From JAZUCL01 sp045639125 (GTDB taxonomy: Bacteria; Bacillota; Clostridia; Oscillospirales; QAMX01): DNA of 64,000 nucleotides. Both the position numbers and the translations under genes were made by a program. Shown piece by piece: positions 1-7,886 of this stretch. The DNA is taken from assembly GCA_045639125.1 (NCBI GenBank), contig JAZUCL010000006.1:42276-106275 (forward strand), given 5' to 3'. The notes under the pieces were generated by a model that was not told where the DNA came from, made no database searches, and saw nothing but the letters and a program-made list of their open reading frames with translations. Within the stretch, counting starts at the first letter, position 1. Every line of letters begins with the position of its first letter.

Positions 1-424
1 CGTGCTTTGTCCAGATGTCACGGGACTCCTCGTCAAGTTCGTAGATGGATATCCAAAGTCTGTCCTTGGGCATTCCCAAAACTTCTGTGACGAACTCCCA
101 CGCCCACTTTGTTGCTTCGGGCTTGAAGTAGTCTCCAAAGGAGAAGTTGCCGAGCATTTCGAAGAATGTAAGGTGACGTGCAGTCAGACCCACATTGTCA
201 ATATCATTTGTGCGTATGCACTTTTGGCAGGTAGTTACTCTCTTTGAGGGGGGTGTTTGCTCGCCCATAAAGTATGGTTTAAGAGGTGCCATACCGGCCG
301 GGATAAGTAAAAGAGATTTATCGTTTTCAGGAATCAGGGAGAAACTTGGCAAACGCAAATGCTCCTTTGACTGAAAGAACGAAAGGTACCTTTCACGTAT
401 TTCATTTAATCCAAGATGTTCCAA
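1..424 (-). CDS. alaS: Alanyl-tRNA synthetase, N-terminal part (cut by window edge)
   Basis: Charges tRNA-Ala with alanine in the cytoplasm. About 141 codons of the class II catalytic core are visible, with typical AlaRS landmarks: an early FF-Q-S-K-x-H segment, the LIPAGMAPLKPYF stretch, a C-x2-C-I-R-T-N-D motif and the RHLTFFEMLGNFSFGDYFK motif. The start is taken as TTG at 424 because GGAGGAA lies 8-9 nt upstream and the family conserves the following E-x-L/I-R region. No ATG fits. The rest of the gene continues past base 1. A consensus-type promoter lies just upstream, and no T-box leader is visible. Confidence 0.95.
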   Translation of the reverse strand, partial: MEHLGLNEIRERYLSFFQSKEHLRLPSFSLIPENDKSLLLIPAGMAPLKPYFMGEQTPPSKRVTTCQKCIRTNDIDNVGLTARHLTFFEMLGNFSFGDYFKPEATKWAWEFVTEVLGMPKDRLWISIYELDEESRDIWTKH

Positions 425-494
425 AATATATTCCTCCTGTCCGTTTGGACGAATTTTCATTCCTCTGGGACTTTGTCCACAGATATACACTTCT

Positions 495-522
495 ATTATA
501 CCACATTTAAGGGATTTTTCAA
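495..522 (-). promoter_or_regulatory. Promoter of alaS
   Basis: Reading the minus strand, TTGAAA (517-522) is followed after 16 bp by TATAAT (495-500) with a TGG extension before the -10. It lies about 70 bp upstream of the alaS TTG start. Confidence 0.6.
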
Positions 523-674
523 TGGTTTTTTATTGTAGCACGGCGGTAGTTAAAATTAAATATTAAATAACATTCTCACATTTTTCATGTGGTCTCAGTT
601 TTGGTTTGAGTTGGATACGTTGATGATTGTACTCACCTGTATTGAAATATGTTGTGAATAATATGTTAATTCGA

Positions 675-703
675 TTGACAACAGTAAAATAAAAAGGTAT
701 ACT
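675..703 (+). promoter_or_regulatory. Promoter of the CNNM-family gene
   Basis: TTGACA (675-680) and TATACT (698-703) are separated by exactly 17 bp. It would start a transcript near 710, leaving a leader of roughly 190 nt before the GTG start at 902. Confidence 0.65.
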
Positions 704-709
704 AATCAG

Positions 710-900
710 TAGTATAACACAAATTAAGGAGTTCATAATAGTTTTATGGAAGACGCAGACAGTAGCGAGGCGAACAAGTTTTATATTGATATATAAATAC
801 AGGCACACCCGTATCTCGTTTGAAGATGACGGGCTGTGCCTTTTTGTGTTTACGTAAAATATCTGGCTGTAAAGCCGTCAAAGATTTAAGGAGGAACAGT
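710..900 (+). promoter_or_regulatory. Long 5' leader with internal terminator-like hairpin
   Basis: The leader contains a strong hairpin at about 805-846: GGCACA-c-CCGT pairs with ACGGG-c-TGTGCC and is followed by TTTTTGTG. That is an intrinsic terminator placed between the promoter and the coding region. This suggests transcription attenuation or a riboswitch for the downstream transporter-like gene. I do not recognise a known aptamer class, so the ligand is unknown. Confidence 0.4.
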
Positions 901-901
901 C

Positions 902-2239
902 GTGAGCGACTCATTCGGGTTATTGATTTTATTACAGGTGTTTCTGATTGCACTAAATGCAATATTTGCTTGTGCGGAGATTGCGGTGCTGTCAATAAAT
1001 GACGTAAAACTTGCACGTCTTGCCGCTGAGGGCGACAAGAGGGCGGTACGTCTTGCACGTTTGACAAATCAGCCTGCTCGTTTTCTTGCAACAATTCAGG
1101 TTGCCATTACCCTTTCAGGATTTTTAGGAAGTGCGTTTGCGGCGGAAAACTTTTCCGACCCAATCGTTGCGTGGCTTATCGGACTCGGTGTTAAAATCCC
1201 CGAGGCTACACTAAACACTATCACCGTCATGGTTATCACTCTCATTTTGTCATACTTTACCCTCGTATTTGGTGAACTTGTACCTAAGCGTATAGCAATG
1301 AGAAAAGCGGAAAAACTTGCCCTTGGCATTTCAGGCCTTATCGCTTTTATTTCAACGATATTTGCTCCTATCGTATGGCTTCTTACCATTTCCACTAACT
1401 GTATTCTCCGTCTGTTTGGTATCGACCCTAATGCAGATGATGAAGAAGTAAGCGAAGAGGAAATACGTATGATGGTTGACGCAGGCAGTGAAACTGGTGC
1501 TATTGACCCTGAGGAACAGCAACTTATCCAAAACGTATTTGAATTTGACGATATTCCAGCCATTGAAATTGCAACTCACCGCACCGATATGTGTGTACTG
1601 TGGCAAGATGAAAGTCTCGGTGAGTGGGATGAAACAATACGATCAAACAGATTTAGCCTATATCCTATCTGTAACGAGTCTATTGACCAGATTGTTGGTG
1701 TACTTAGTACGAAAGAATATTTCCGCATTGAAAATCCAACAAAATCAACTGTACTTGAAAAGGCAGTTAAGCCTGCATATTTCGTTCCCGAAAGCGTAAA
1801 GGCTGACGTTCTGTTTAAGAATATGAAGCGTAGCCGTAACAACTTGGCGATTGTTCTCGATGAGTACGGCGGAGTAAGCGGTATCGTCACAATAAACGAC
1901 CTTGTAACTCTTCTTGTAGGTGAGATTGAGGACGATGTACCTGTCGGTACTCCCGAACCTGTTGAGATTGAAAAAATTGATGATAATACATGGCGTATTC
2001 ACGGCAGTGCGGGTCTTGAGGAACTTGGTGAAGAACTTGGCATTGACTTACCTTGTGATGAGTACGAAACATTTAATGGTCTTGTATTCGATGCGTTAGG
2101 GGCTATTCCTGAGGACGGAACGATAGTTGAGGTGGAAACGAATGGGTTGCACATTTTAGTAACTGAAATTCGTGAACACCAAGTCGAATCGGCTATAGTA
2201 ACACTTATTATTAAGACGGAAGAAAAAGAGGAAGAATAG
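902..2239 (+). CDS. CNNM/CorC-HlyC family membrane protein (hemolysin-type)
   Basis: A 445-residue membrane protein of the CNNM (DUF21-CBS-CorC_HlyC) family, linked to magnesium, cobalt or sodium transport in other bacteria. The N-terminal half (about 1-190) has four hydrophobic stretches of the DUF21 domain. It is followed by an acidic VSEEEIRMMVDAG linker typical of the family, a CBS pair (about 210-330, with LDEYGGVSGIVT) and a C-terminal CorC_HlyC domain (about 350-430). The start is GTG at 902, with AAGGAGG about 9 nt upstream. The gene stands alone behind a long structured leader and is followed by a hairpin terminator. The transported ion cannot be told from sequence. Confidence 0.9.
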   Translation: MSDSFGLLILLQVFLIALNAIFACAEIAVLSINDVKLARLAAEGDKRAVRLARLTNQPARFLATIQVAITLSGFLGSAFAAENFSDPIVAWLIGLGVKIPEATLNTITVMVITLILSYFTLVFGELVPKRIAMRKAEKLALGISGLIAFISTIFAPIVWLLTISTNCILRLFGIDPNADDEEVSEEEIRMMVDAGSETGAIDPEEQQLIQNVFEFDDIPAIEIATHRTDMCVLWQDESLGEWDETIRSNRFSLYPICNESIDQIVGVLSTKEYFRIENPTKSTVLEKAVKPAYFVPESVKADVLFKNMKRSRNNLAIVLDEYGGVSGIVTINDLVTLLVGEIEDDVPVGTPEPVEIEKIDDNTWRIHGSAGLEELGEELGIDLPCDEYETFNGLVFDALGAIPEDGTIVEVETNGLHILVTEIREHQVESAIVTLIIKTEEKEEE

Positions 2240-2242
2240 ATA

Positions 2243-2275
2243 GTAACGGCAAGTATTATTAATACTTGCCGTTAT
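2243..2275 (+). terminator. Hairpin terminator after the CNNM gene (first copy of a duplicated hairpin)
   Basis: AACGGCAAGTAT pairs perfectly with ATACTTGCCGTT around a short AT loop and is followed by ATTTTC. The same ~30-nt hairpin recurs in direct orientation at about 2541-2572. Confidence 0.65.
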
Positions 2276-2281
2276 TTTCAG

Positions 2282-2497
2282 AGAGTCAAAGAACCCCCCA
2301 ACCGCCAAAATGTAGAATATACCGATTGGGTCATTTAATCATCGAGCATATCACGAAGTCAAAGATGAAGCATCGCATGAAAGCCCCAAAAGGCTTGCTA
2401 CTAAAGACATTTTGGCTTCCTGCACAAACCGCACGCTACCGTACCTATGTACGCCGACTCGTGCGGTTTGCTTGTCTTGGACGCTTCTTTGACCTCT
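2282..2497. repeat. Structured 216-bp intergenic element with nested inverted repeats
   Basis: The ends form an imperfect inverted repeat: AGAGTCAAAGAA (2282-2293) against TTCTTTGACCTCT (2485-2497). Inside are two perfect arms: GCCAAAATGT (2304-2313) with ACATTTTGGC (2407-2416), and CAAACCGCACG (2425-2435) with CGTGCGGTTTG (2460-2470). A further hairpin of AGTCTGTCAAAAAA type follows at about 2500-2532. The block sits between two direct copies of the ~30-nt hairpin described separately. It resembles either a MITE-like insertion or a folded RNA. The 101-codon open frame across it shows no recognisable protein. Confidence 0.5.
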
Positions 2498-2540
2498 GCC
2501 AGTCTGTCAAAAAATACTTTTTTGACAGACTGAACGGCAA

Positions 2541-2572
2541 GTATTATTCATACTTGCCGTTATTCGTTTAAC
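2541..2572. repeat. Second direct copy of the AACGGCAAGTAT hairpin
   Basis: This is nearly identical to 2243-2275 (one loop base differs) and in the same orientation. It borders the end of the ACT-domain gene and could serve as its terminator on the minus strand. Confidence 0.5.
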
Positions 2573-2575
2573 TTA

Positions 2576-3001
2576 TTATAAATCTTCAATATCAAGAATA
2601 CGGAATCCCTTTGCAGCGAGCGCTGCACCTGCTACCGCAGGTTCTTCCACTCGGAAAATCATATATGCTGTATGGGAGGGTTCGCCGCCTGGAAATGCGT
2701 ACATATACTCGATGTTGACACCGCTTGCCTCCAGCACCTCCAACACACTGCAAAGTCCCTTTGGCGTATCCGGGATTGCAACACTGAGAACAGGTGCAAG
2801 TGAGTAGACATAACCTGCCTCTTTCAATACGGTTGCCGCCTCATACACATCTGCAATAATAAGGCGAACTATTCCGAAGTCCTTCGTTTCCGCAAGTGAC
2901 ATACCACGAATATCTATATTGTGGTCGGCAAGTTCCTTCGTCATTGCAAGGAGCATACCAGGTCGGTTTTCCATAAATACGGAAATTTGCTTGATACTCA
3001 T
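2576..3001 (-). CDS. Tandem ACT-domain amino-acid-binding protein
   Basis: A 141-residue cytosolic protein made of two ACT domains (about 1-70 and 71-141), which bind small ligands, often amino acids. The opening ISVFMENRPGMLLAMTKELADHNIDIRGMS is the typical ACT beta-alpha-beta with the glycine turn. A second ACT-like half begins around SVAIPDTPKGLCSVLEVLEASGVNIEYMY. It lies 24 bp downstream of the phenylacetate-CoA ligase-like gene on the same strand, a pairing common in anaerobes. A role sensing an aromatic or branched amino acid is an inference. Confidence 0.85.
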   Translation of the reverse strand: MSIKQISVFMENRPGMLLAMTKELADHNIDIRGMSLAETKDFGIVRLIIADVYEAATVLKEAGYVYSLAPVLSVAIPDTPKGLCSVLEVLEASGVNIEYMYAFPGGEPSHTAYMIFRVEEPAVAGAALAAKGFRILDIEDL

Positions 3002-3025
3002 AGCGATATCTCCTATAAATTAAAA

Positions 3026-4327
3026 TTATATTTTGCGGTTGTCGATTATACGAACCGCCTTTCCTTCACTTCTTGTAATCGTCTTAGGTGCTACAAGGGT
3101 TACCTTTGCACCGATACCAAGCATTGTACGAAGTCCGTCTGTCAAATCTTTCTGACGACGAGCAATTTCTCCTACGTTATCGGTAAACATCTCTGGTGTC
3201 ATCTCAACACGTACCTCAAAGGTATCCGTATTCTTTACACGGTCAACAATAATCTGATAGTTTGCAGGATAGCCGTGGTTAAGAAGTACCGTTTCAATCT
3301 GTGATGGGAACACGTTGACACCACGGATAATAAGCATATCATCACTTCTGCCCATAGGCTTTGACATCTTAACGTGGGTACGGCCACAAGGACATGGTGA
3401 GTAGTCGAGAGTACATATATCACGGGTACGATAACGAAGAAGCGGGAACGCCTCTTTCGTAATAGACGTAAATACAAGTTCGCCCTTTGAGCCAGGAGGA
3501 AGAATTTCCTCGGTGTCCGGGTCGATAATCTCTGCGATAAAGTGATCTTCGTTGATGTGCATACCTGTCTGCTGGGAACATTCAAACGAAACACCAGGGC
3601 CTGACAATTCTGTCAAACCATAGATGTCATACGCCTTGATACCGAGCGTTGCCTCAATATCTCGACGCATTTCCTCACTCCAAGCCTCCGCACCGAAGAT
3701 ACCTGCTTTTAGCGGTATCTGGTCGGGTGTAAGACCAAGTTCTTTCATGCTTTCACCGATGTATGCAGCGTAAGAGGGTGTACAGCACAAAATTGTAGCG
3801 TTCAAATCCTGAATGAACATAATTTGACGTTCAGTATTGCCTGAAGATGTGGGGACTGTAAGACAGCCAACCTTATGAGATCCGCCGTGGAGTCCGTTAC
3901 CGCCTGTGAACAGACCGTAACCGTATGCCACCTGACAAACGTCCTCCTTTGTTGCTCCTGCCGCAACAAGTGCACGAGCACAGCAATCTTCCCACAGGTC
4001 AATGTCGTTTTGTGTATAGAATGCAACTACTCGCTTGCCTGTCGTTCCCGATGTTGACTGAATACGAACACAATCCGCAAGCGGTGCTGCCAAAAGTCCG
4101 TATGGATATGCGTCACGCAAGTCTGCCTTTGTCGTAAATGGAAGTTTATGCAAATCTTCTATGGAGCGAATGTCGTCGGGTGTAATTCCCTTTGCCTCCA
4201 TCTTTTTACGATAGTATGGCACATTATTCCAAATATGACGCACTTTTGCTGTCAAGCGTTCATTCTGCCAAGCGGTGATTTGTTCACGGCTTGCAGTTTC
4301 AATTTCTGGTTGATAATATTTTTTCAT
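3026..4327 (-). CDS. paaK: Phenylacetate-CoA ligase family (AMP-forming)
   Basis: A 433-residue ANL-superfamily enzyme that activates an aryl acid with ATP and CoA. The P-loop-like STSGTTGKR lies near residue 92, the adenylate-forming core motif YGLTELSGPG near 238, the hinge region YRTRDI near 300 and a C-terminal lid domain after about 330. Length matches PaaK (about 430). The start ATG has AAAGGAG upstream. Together with the downstream ACT gene it forms a two-gene operon. In amino-acid-fermenting anaerobes such ligases handle products of 2-oxoacid ferredoxin oxidoreductases such as indolepyruvate oxidoreductase. No such oxidoreductase is in this window, so the substrate is uncertain. Confidence 0.9.
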   Translation of the reverse strand: MKKYYQPEIETASREQITAWQNERLTAKVRHIWNNVPYYRKKMEAKGITPDDIRSIEDLHKLPFTTKADLRDAYPYGLLAAPLADCVRIQSTSGTTGKRVVAFYTQNDIDLWEDCCARALVAAGATKEDVCQVAYGYGLFTGGNGLHGGSHKVGCLTVPTSSGNTERQIMFIQDLNATILCCTPSYAAYIGESMKELGLTPDQIPLKAGIFGAEAWSEEMRRDIEATLGIKAYDIYGLTELSGPGVSFECSQQTGMHINEDHFIAEIIDPDTEEILPPGSKGELVFTSITKEAFPLLRYRTRDICTLDYSPCPCGRTHVKMSKPMGRSDDMLIIRGVNVFPSQIETVLLNHGYPANYQIIVDRVKNTDTFEVRVEMTPEMFTDNVGEIARRQKDLTDGLRTMLGIGAKVTLVAPKTITRSEGKAVRIIDNRKI

Positions 4328-4377
4328 ATATCTAACTCCTTTGAAAAAACAGGCAAATAATAACCCTGTCCACTATA

Positions 4378-4406
4378 CAATACCACTCTTTTTTGAAAAA
4401 GTCAAT
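4378..4406 (-). promoter_or_regulatory. Promoter of the paaK-ACT operon
   Basis: On the minus strand TTGACT is followed after about 17 bp by TGG-TATTGT, some 50 bp upstream of the ligase start. The -10 is weak, but the extended TG motif supports it. Confidence 0.45.
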
Positions 4407-4411
4407 GAAAA

Positions 4412-4852
4412 TTACATTATTATACCGCACGCAAGTCTTTCCCCAGAATTTCCCGACGGCTGTGAAGTGAAATCGTCAGGACGTGAGTGGAGTATGACAG
4501 CCTTGCCTAAAATATCAGATATACTAAATCTATTCGTCAGCACCGACATATAGGCCTGTGAATTGACAGATAATATAGGAGGCAAATCTCCTGCATGACG
4601 TGGGTGTGGTTCGTCTGTTTTGCTAAAATGTGTTCCTGCCTGCGAAAAATTTGTACCTCCGCATGACGTACCGTTATGGATATGAAATGCATAGAATCCG
4701 TCACTGTTCGTATCAGGCAGCCCTCGCAGACGAACAGTAACAAGGGTATTATTTCCCACAGCCATAAACTCTGCAACTCCATATATACTCGGTGCTAAAC
4801 TACCGCCCCTGATTATGGCACGGGCTTTGACTGGATAAGGTATTTTTTCCAT
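4412..4852 (-). CDS. Cu/Zn superoxide dismutase family protein without signal peptide
   Basis: A 146-residue SodC-fold protein predicted to convert superoxide to peroxide and oxygen. With the start at 4852, all metal ligands line up: H57, H59 and H122 for copper, bridging H75, and H83, H86 and D89 for zinc. The active-site arginine R139 and a possible C64-C142 disulfide are also present. The GNSGERLACG end is classic. The start is the third in-frame ATG, because AGAGGA sits 9 nt before it while the first ATG has no site. No signal peptide or lipobox is visible, unusual for a bacterial SodC, which is normally exported. Single gene. Confidence 0.85.
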   Translation of the reverse strand: MEKIPYPVKARAIIRGGSLAPSIYGVAEFMAVGNNTLVTVRLRGLPDTNSDGFYAFHIHNGTSCGGTNFSQAGTHFSKTDEPHPRHAGDLPPILSVNSQAYMSVLTNRFSISDILGKAVILHSRPDDFTSQPSGNSGERLACGIIM

Positions 4853-4921
4853 AATAATCATTCCTCTCAAAATAGGCTACTATGGTATATGCAAAAAAGT
4901 AGTCGGTGTTTCCCACGACAC

Positions 4922-4950
4922 TTGCCCCAGATGGAAAAATATGGTACAAT
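4922..4950 (+). promoter_or_regulatory. Promoter of the CYTH-ybaK pair
   Basis: TTGCCC (4922-4927), a 17-bp spacer, then TGG-TACAAT (4945-4950), 43 bp upstream of the CYTH start. Confidence 0.5.
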
Positions 4951-4992
4951 AAGTGTCAGAAATCGTGGCACACTACTTGGGGAGGCGAATTT

Positions 4993-5634
4993 ATGGAAAT
5001 TGAACTTAAATACAAACTGTCAAGCGGTGATGAGGAGAGAATTCTTGAGGATAAGGCTGTCCGTGACTGCTTGGTAGGTGACGTAAAGACAACGTATCTC
5101 AATGCCACTTATTACGATACCTTAGACGGAACACTTGCCGAGTCAATGTGCGGACTACGTCTTAGATATGAGGGAGAGCGGCCCGACACACAAAGTGTGC
5201 CGGACGACTACGTGTGCTGTTTTAAGTGCCGTGATACACGAAGTGGTGCCACATACAGCCGTGAGGAGTACGAGTGTAAAGCACCTGACATCTATCAAGG
5301 CATCGAGGGACTTTTGTCGTTGGGAGCACCAAAGGAGTTACTGTCGCCACTTATGTCTATGGACCTTGTAACTGTGGCAGAGGTTCTTTGTGTGCGTAAA
5401 AGTGCTATTCTGACTCTGCCTGACAAAACTAAGGTAGAGTTATGTATTGACATCGGCTCGTTCCCTGCGGGAAATGGCGGAGCCCAGTCCTTTTCTGAGT
5501 TGGAATTAGAATTAAAAAGCGGTGATACAAAAACTCTGTGCAAATTTGGTGAGTATCTTGCAGACAAATATAGTCTGTCCCCTGAGCCTCTTACAAAACT
5601 TGCTCGTGCGGCGGCAGTTCGCAAAAACAGTTAG
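4993..5634 (+). CDS. CYTH domain protein (triphosphate tunnel metalloenzyme)
   Basis: A 213-residue CYTH-fold protein. The first residues MEIELKYK give the ExExK signature that binds metal and triphosphate at the tunnel mouth, and further basic/acidic strands follow (LRLRYEG, CCFKCR, SREEYECK, ELELELK). Such proteins hydrolyse inorganic triphosphate, act on thiamine triphosphate or have adenylate cyclase activity. The exact reaction cannot be told. The start at 4993 is chosen because GGGGAGG lies just upstream and the ExExK motif is always N-terminal. The longer frame upstream includes promoter sequence. The ybaK-like gene follows 53 bp downstream. Confidence 0.8.
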   Translation: MEIELKYKLSSGDEERILEDKAVRDCLVGDVKTTYLNATYYDTLDGTLAESMCGLRLRYEGERPDTQSVPDDYVCCFKCRDTRSGATYSREEYECKAPDIYQGIEGLLSLGAPKELLSPLMSMDLVTVAEVLCVRKSAILTLPDKTKVELCIDIGSFPAGNGGAQSFSELELELKSGDTKTLCKFGEYLADKYSLSPEPLTKLARAAAVRKNS

Positions 5635-5687
5635 TTATTCGCTCCGCCTGACACGTTGGCGGAGATTACATATAAGGAGTGACTGAA

Positions 5688-6164
5688 ATGGCAGAGTCAA
5701 AAACAAATGCTCAGCGTATCGTTGAGCGTGCGAAAATTGATATCAACATATATACATACGACTCAAACGAATTTGCAGATGCAGTTATGATAGCGAAAAA
5801 ACTCGACATCGACCCAAATCGTGTATTCAAAACTATCGTCACAAAAGGAAAAAGCGGAGGACATTACGTCTTTGTTGTTCCGGCACCATCTACAATAGAT
5901 TTTAAGAGGGCGGCAAAAAGTGTCGGCGAAAAGAGCGTCGAACTTGTAAAACTTGAAGATTTGGAAAAATTGACAGGCTATATCCGTGGCGGTTGTAGTC
6001 CTGTCGGTATGAAAAAACTGTTTCCCACTGTAATTGATGAAAGTGCCGTTAACTTTGAAAAGATAGTATGTTCTGCCGGCAGACGTGGTATGCAGATGGA
6101 AATTTCTCCAAATGATCTCGTACAGTTGATAGGTGGAAAGTTTGACAACATAGCGGAGATGTAA
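5688..6164 (+). CDS. ybaK: YbaK/EbsC-type aminoacyl-tRNA deacylase
   Basis: A 158-residue trans-editing domain protein of the YbaK family, which removes wrongly attached amino acids, usually cysteine from tRNA-Pro. Family marks are a conserved lysine in the VFKTIV strand (about 48), the loop of VFVVPAPSTIDFKRAAK, and the GYIRGGCSPVGMKK motif near 98-111 that lines the substrate pocket. The start ATG at 5688 has AAGGAG 9 nt upstream; a GTG at 5679 overlaps that site. It follows the CYTH gene and ends 34 bp before a strong terminator. Confidence 0.9.
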   Translation: MAESKTNAQRIVERAKIDINIYTYDSNEFADAVMIAKKLDIDPNRVFKTIVTKGKSGGHYVFVVPAPSTIDFKRAAKSVGEKSVELVKLEDLEKLTGYIRGGCSPVGMKKLFPTVIDESAVNFEKIVCSAGRRGMQMEISPNDLVQLIGGKFDNIAEM

Positions 6165-6197
6165 TATAGCGGGATTATGTTTACTACATAATAAGAA

Positions 6198-6246
6198 AAA
6201 ATCACCCAAAAAGAACTTTGTTCTTATTCGGGTGATTTCTTTTTTG
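6198..6246 (+). terminator. Terminator after ybaK
   Basis: AAATCACCC pairs with GGGTGATTT around an internal AAGAAC/GTTCTT stem and is followed by CTTTTTT. Confidence 0.8.
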
Positions 6247-6356
6247 TTAAATTTCAAACCTATTACAGTGAACCTTTTTCCAATCAAGGTAATTGTTAAG
6301 TTAAGTTTACCTGCATTACACTTGCAAACTTAACTTCAATAGGGTAAACAAAGTTT

Positions 6357-6388
6357 CGGCACAGTACGCTTTTCTCCATACTGTGCCG
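6357..6388. terminator. Hairpin downstream of the ABC export operon
   Basis: CGGCACAGTA (6357-6366) is a perfect inverted repeat of TACTGTGCCG (6379-6388), just beyond the stop of the DUF4340 gene. The T-run is weak on both strands. A second, looser inverted repeat (TTAAGTTAAGTTT with AAACTTAACTT) lies at about 6296-6334. Confidence 0.5.
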
Positions 6389-6416
6389 ATAGTCTTGTTT
6401 TGTCTTTTAGATTCTT

Positions 6417-7886
6417 TTATTCCGATACTGACAACTCATGTCCGTTTTCGATTTTCTCAATGGCTGTGCCGATAGCGGTCAAGTCATTTACATTTACATA
6501 AAATCCTGTGTCGTTACCGTCTTTAATAGCCGCATACTGACGGTCGTTAAGGCGGGCAAAGTCCATAGTAAACGCTCTGCCATCATTATAGATGATTTTG
6601 AATTTATACTCACGCTTGCCTTGAGTCATACCCTCAGAGAAATCATAGGCCATTGGGCTAAGCACCTTTCCATACAAAAGTCTGGCGTTTGACTCGGAAA
6701 TTTCCTTACCGTCAAGTTTTCCGCTTAGTATAAGTTTTGCCTCTTCTCCCTCTTTCACTTCACTTGCCGTATCCTCGGTAAATGTAAAGTCAAGAGTATG
6801 TTTCTCTCCTGCAATGTCCATTTCAACTCTCTTTACGTCCTCAATATTGTGAATCCACAATCCCTTATACAAAAGAGTCTTGTAGTCAATCTTTGTAAAG
6901 TTGAAATCAGCATCGTTAAACAGTAAAATTGAGTCAATACCTGCAACGATACCATATCGGTAGCCGGAATTGTCCGGCTGACTCAAAGTAAACTTCTTAC
7001 TTGTGCCGTTAGTGTTTTCAATCACAACAACCGTTGTATTATCCGTCAAGCCGTACTTTTCAGCATTTGCCGTACCGTCCTCTACTACACTAATTGCACT
7101 GATAGCGGCTAACTGTGAGAACACATTATTCACAACAACAGTATCATTTGCGTCCATATTGACAGGTGCGGTAATACGGCTACTGGGTGCGTAGGGGTCG
7201 TTTGCCGCTTCAAACTCCTCTTTCGTTTTAACTCGGACACCTAAAACCGTCTTTCCATTTTCCGTCACTGTACAACCACGAATTTCGGTAGTAACATCTG
7301 TATATTCAGTAATTGCAAGGTTGCGATACTTAGTATCACGTGCAAGCATATATCTGGTGACATGATTTGACAGTACATACACCTCCGGCTTTCCGTCAAT
7401 CATTGCATAGTGACCGGAACCGACAGGTGTGGTATCACCAAGTATAATTGTAACAGGCTCACCGGCATCTTTGTTGGGTGTTACCGTCATAATACACGCA
7501 GGCTCATCAAATCCGTAGGTTGTCAGGCTTGCAGGTGCCTCATCGATAATTGAATCGACTACAATATTTATCATCGCCATAACTGCAGAGCCGATTTCTC
7601 CTCGATTAAACTCGTAACGACTCTTGCCCTCAATAACGTAATTTCTCGTTGTGCCACCTGCGTTATTTGAAACTGTCTGTCCTACAATGGCGTATTCATA
7701 TCCGTCTGCGTGGGTGATATCAATTCGGTCAAGGTCTGTTGACAAACACTCAACCAACGTATATTTCGGAGCCGCTTCGCCCGGTGTCACCGCTTCCTCA
7801 GGTATAAAAAATACTATAGCACAATATGCTGCCGCAATAACGACAAGTGCGATGACGCTGGCAATAAGCATACGGTATTTTTTCAT
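6417..7886 (-). CDS. DUF4340 domain protein of the ABC export operon
   Basis: A 489-residue protein with one N-terminal membrane segment (about 7-29) and a large extracytoplasmic part carrying DUF4340-like repeats, for example YGFDEPACIMTVTP around 125 and EKYGLTDNTTVVVIENTNGTSKKFTLSQPDNSGYRYGIV around 280-320. Function is unknown. The family regularly sits next to GldG-type genes. Its ATG and the stop of the upstream gldG-like gene share one base (TAATG), so translation is probably coupled. It is the last gene of a four-gene minus-strand operon. Confidence 0.8.
   Translation of the reverse strand: MKKYRMLIASVIALVVIAAAYCAIVFFIPEEAVTPGEAAPKYTLVECLSTDLDRIDITHADGYEYAIVGQTVSNNAGGTTRNYVIEGKSRYEFNRGEIGSAVMAMINIVVDSIIDEAPASLTTYGFDEPACIMTVTPNKDAGEPVTIILGDTTPVGSGHYAMIDGKPEVYVLSNHVTRYMLARDTKYRNLAITEYTDVTTEIRGCTVTENGKTVLGVRVKTKEEFEAANDPYAPSSRITAPVNMDANDTVVVNNVFSQLAAISAISVVEDGTANAEKYGLTDNTTVVVIENTNGTSKKFTLSQPDNSGYRYGIVAGIDSILLFNDADFNFTKIDYKTLLYKGLWIHNIEDVKRVEMDIAGEKHTLDFTFTEDTASEVKEGEEAKLILSGKLDGKEISESNARLLYGKVLSPMAYDFSEGMTQGKREYKFKIIYNDGRAFTMDFARLNDRQYAAIKDGNDTGFYVNVNDLTAIGTAIEKIENGHELSVSE

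Noticed and set aside
2266..2571. 101-codon open frame across the structured element, rich in Arg/Leu
   Set aside because: It runs through all the nested inverted repeats, lacks a ribosome site and shows no recognisable protein domain.
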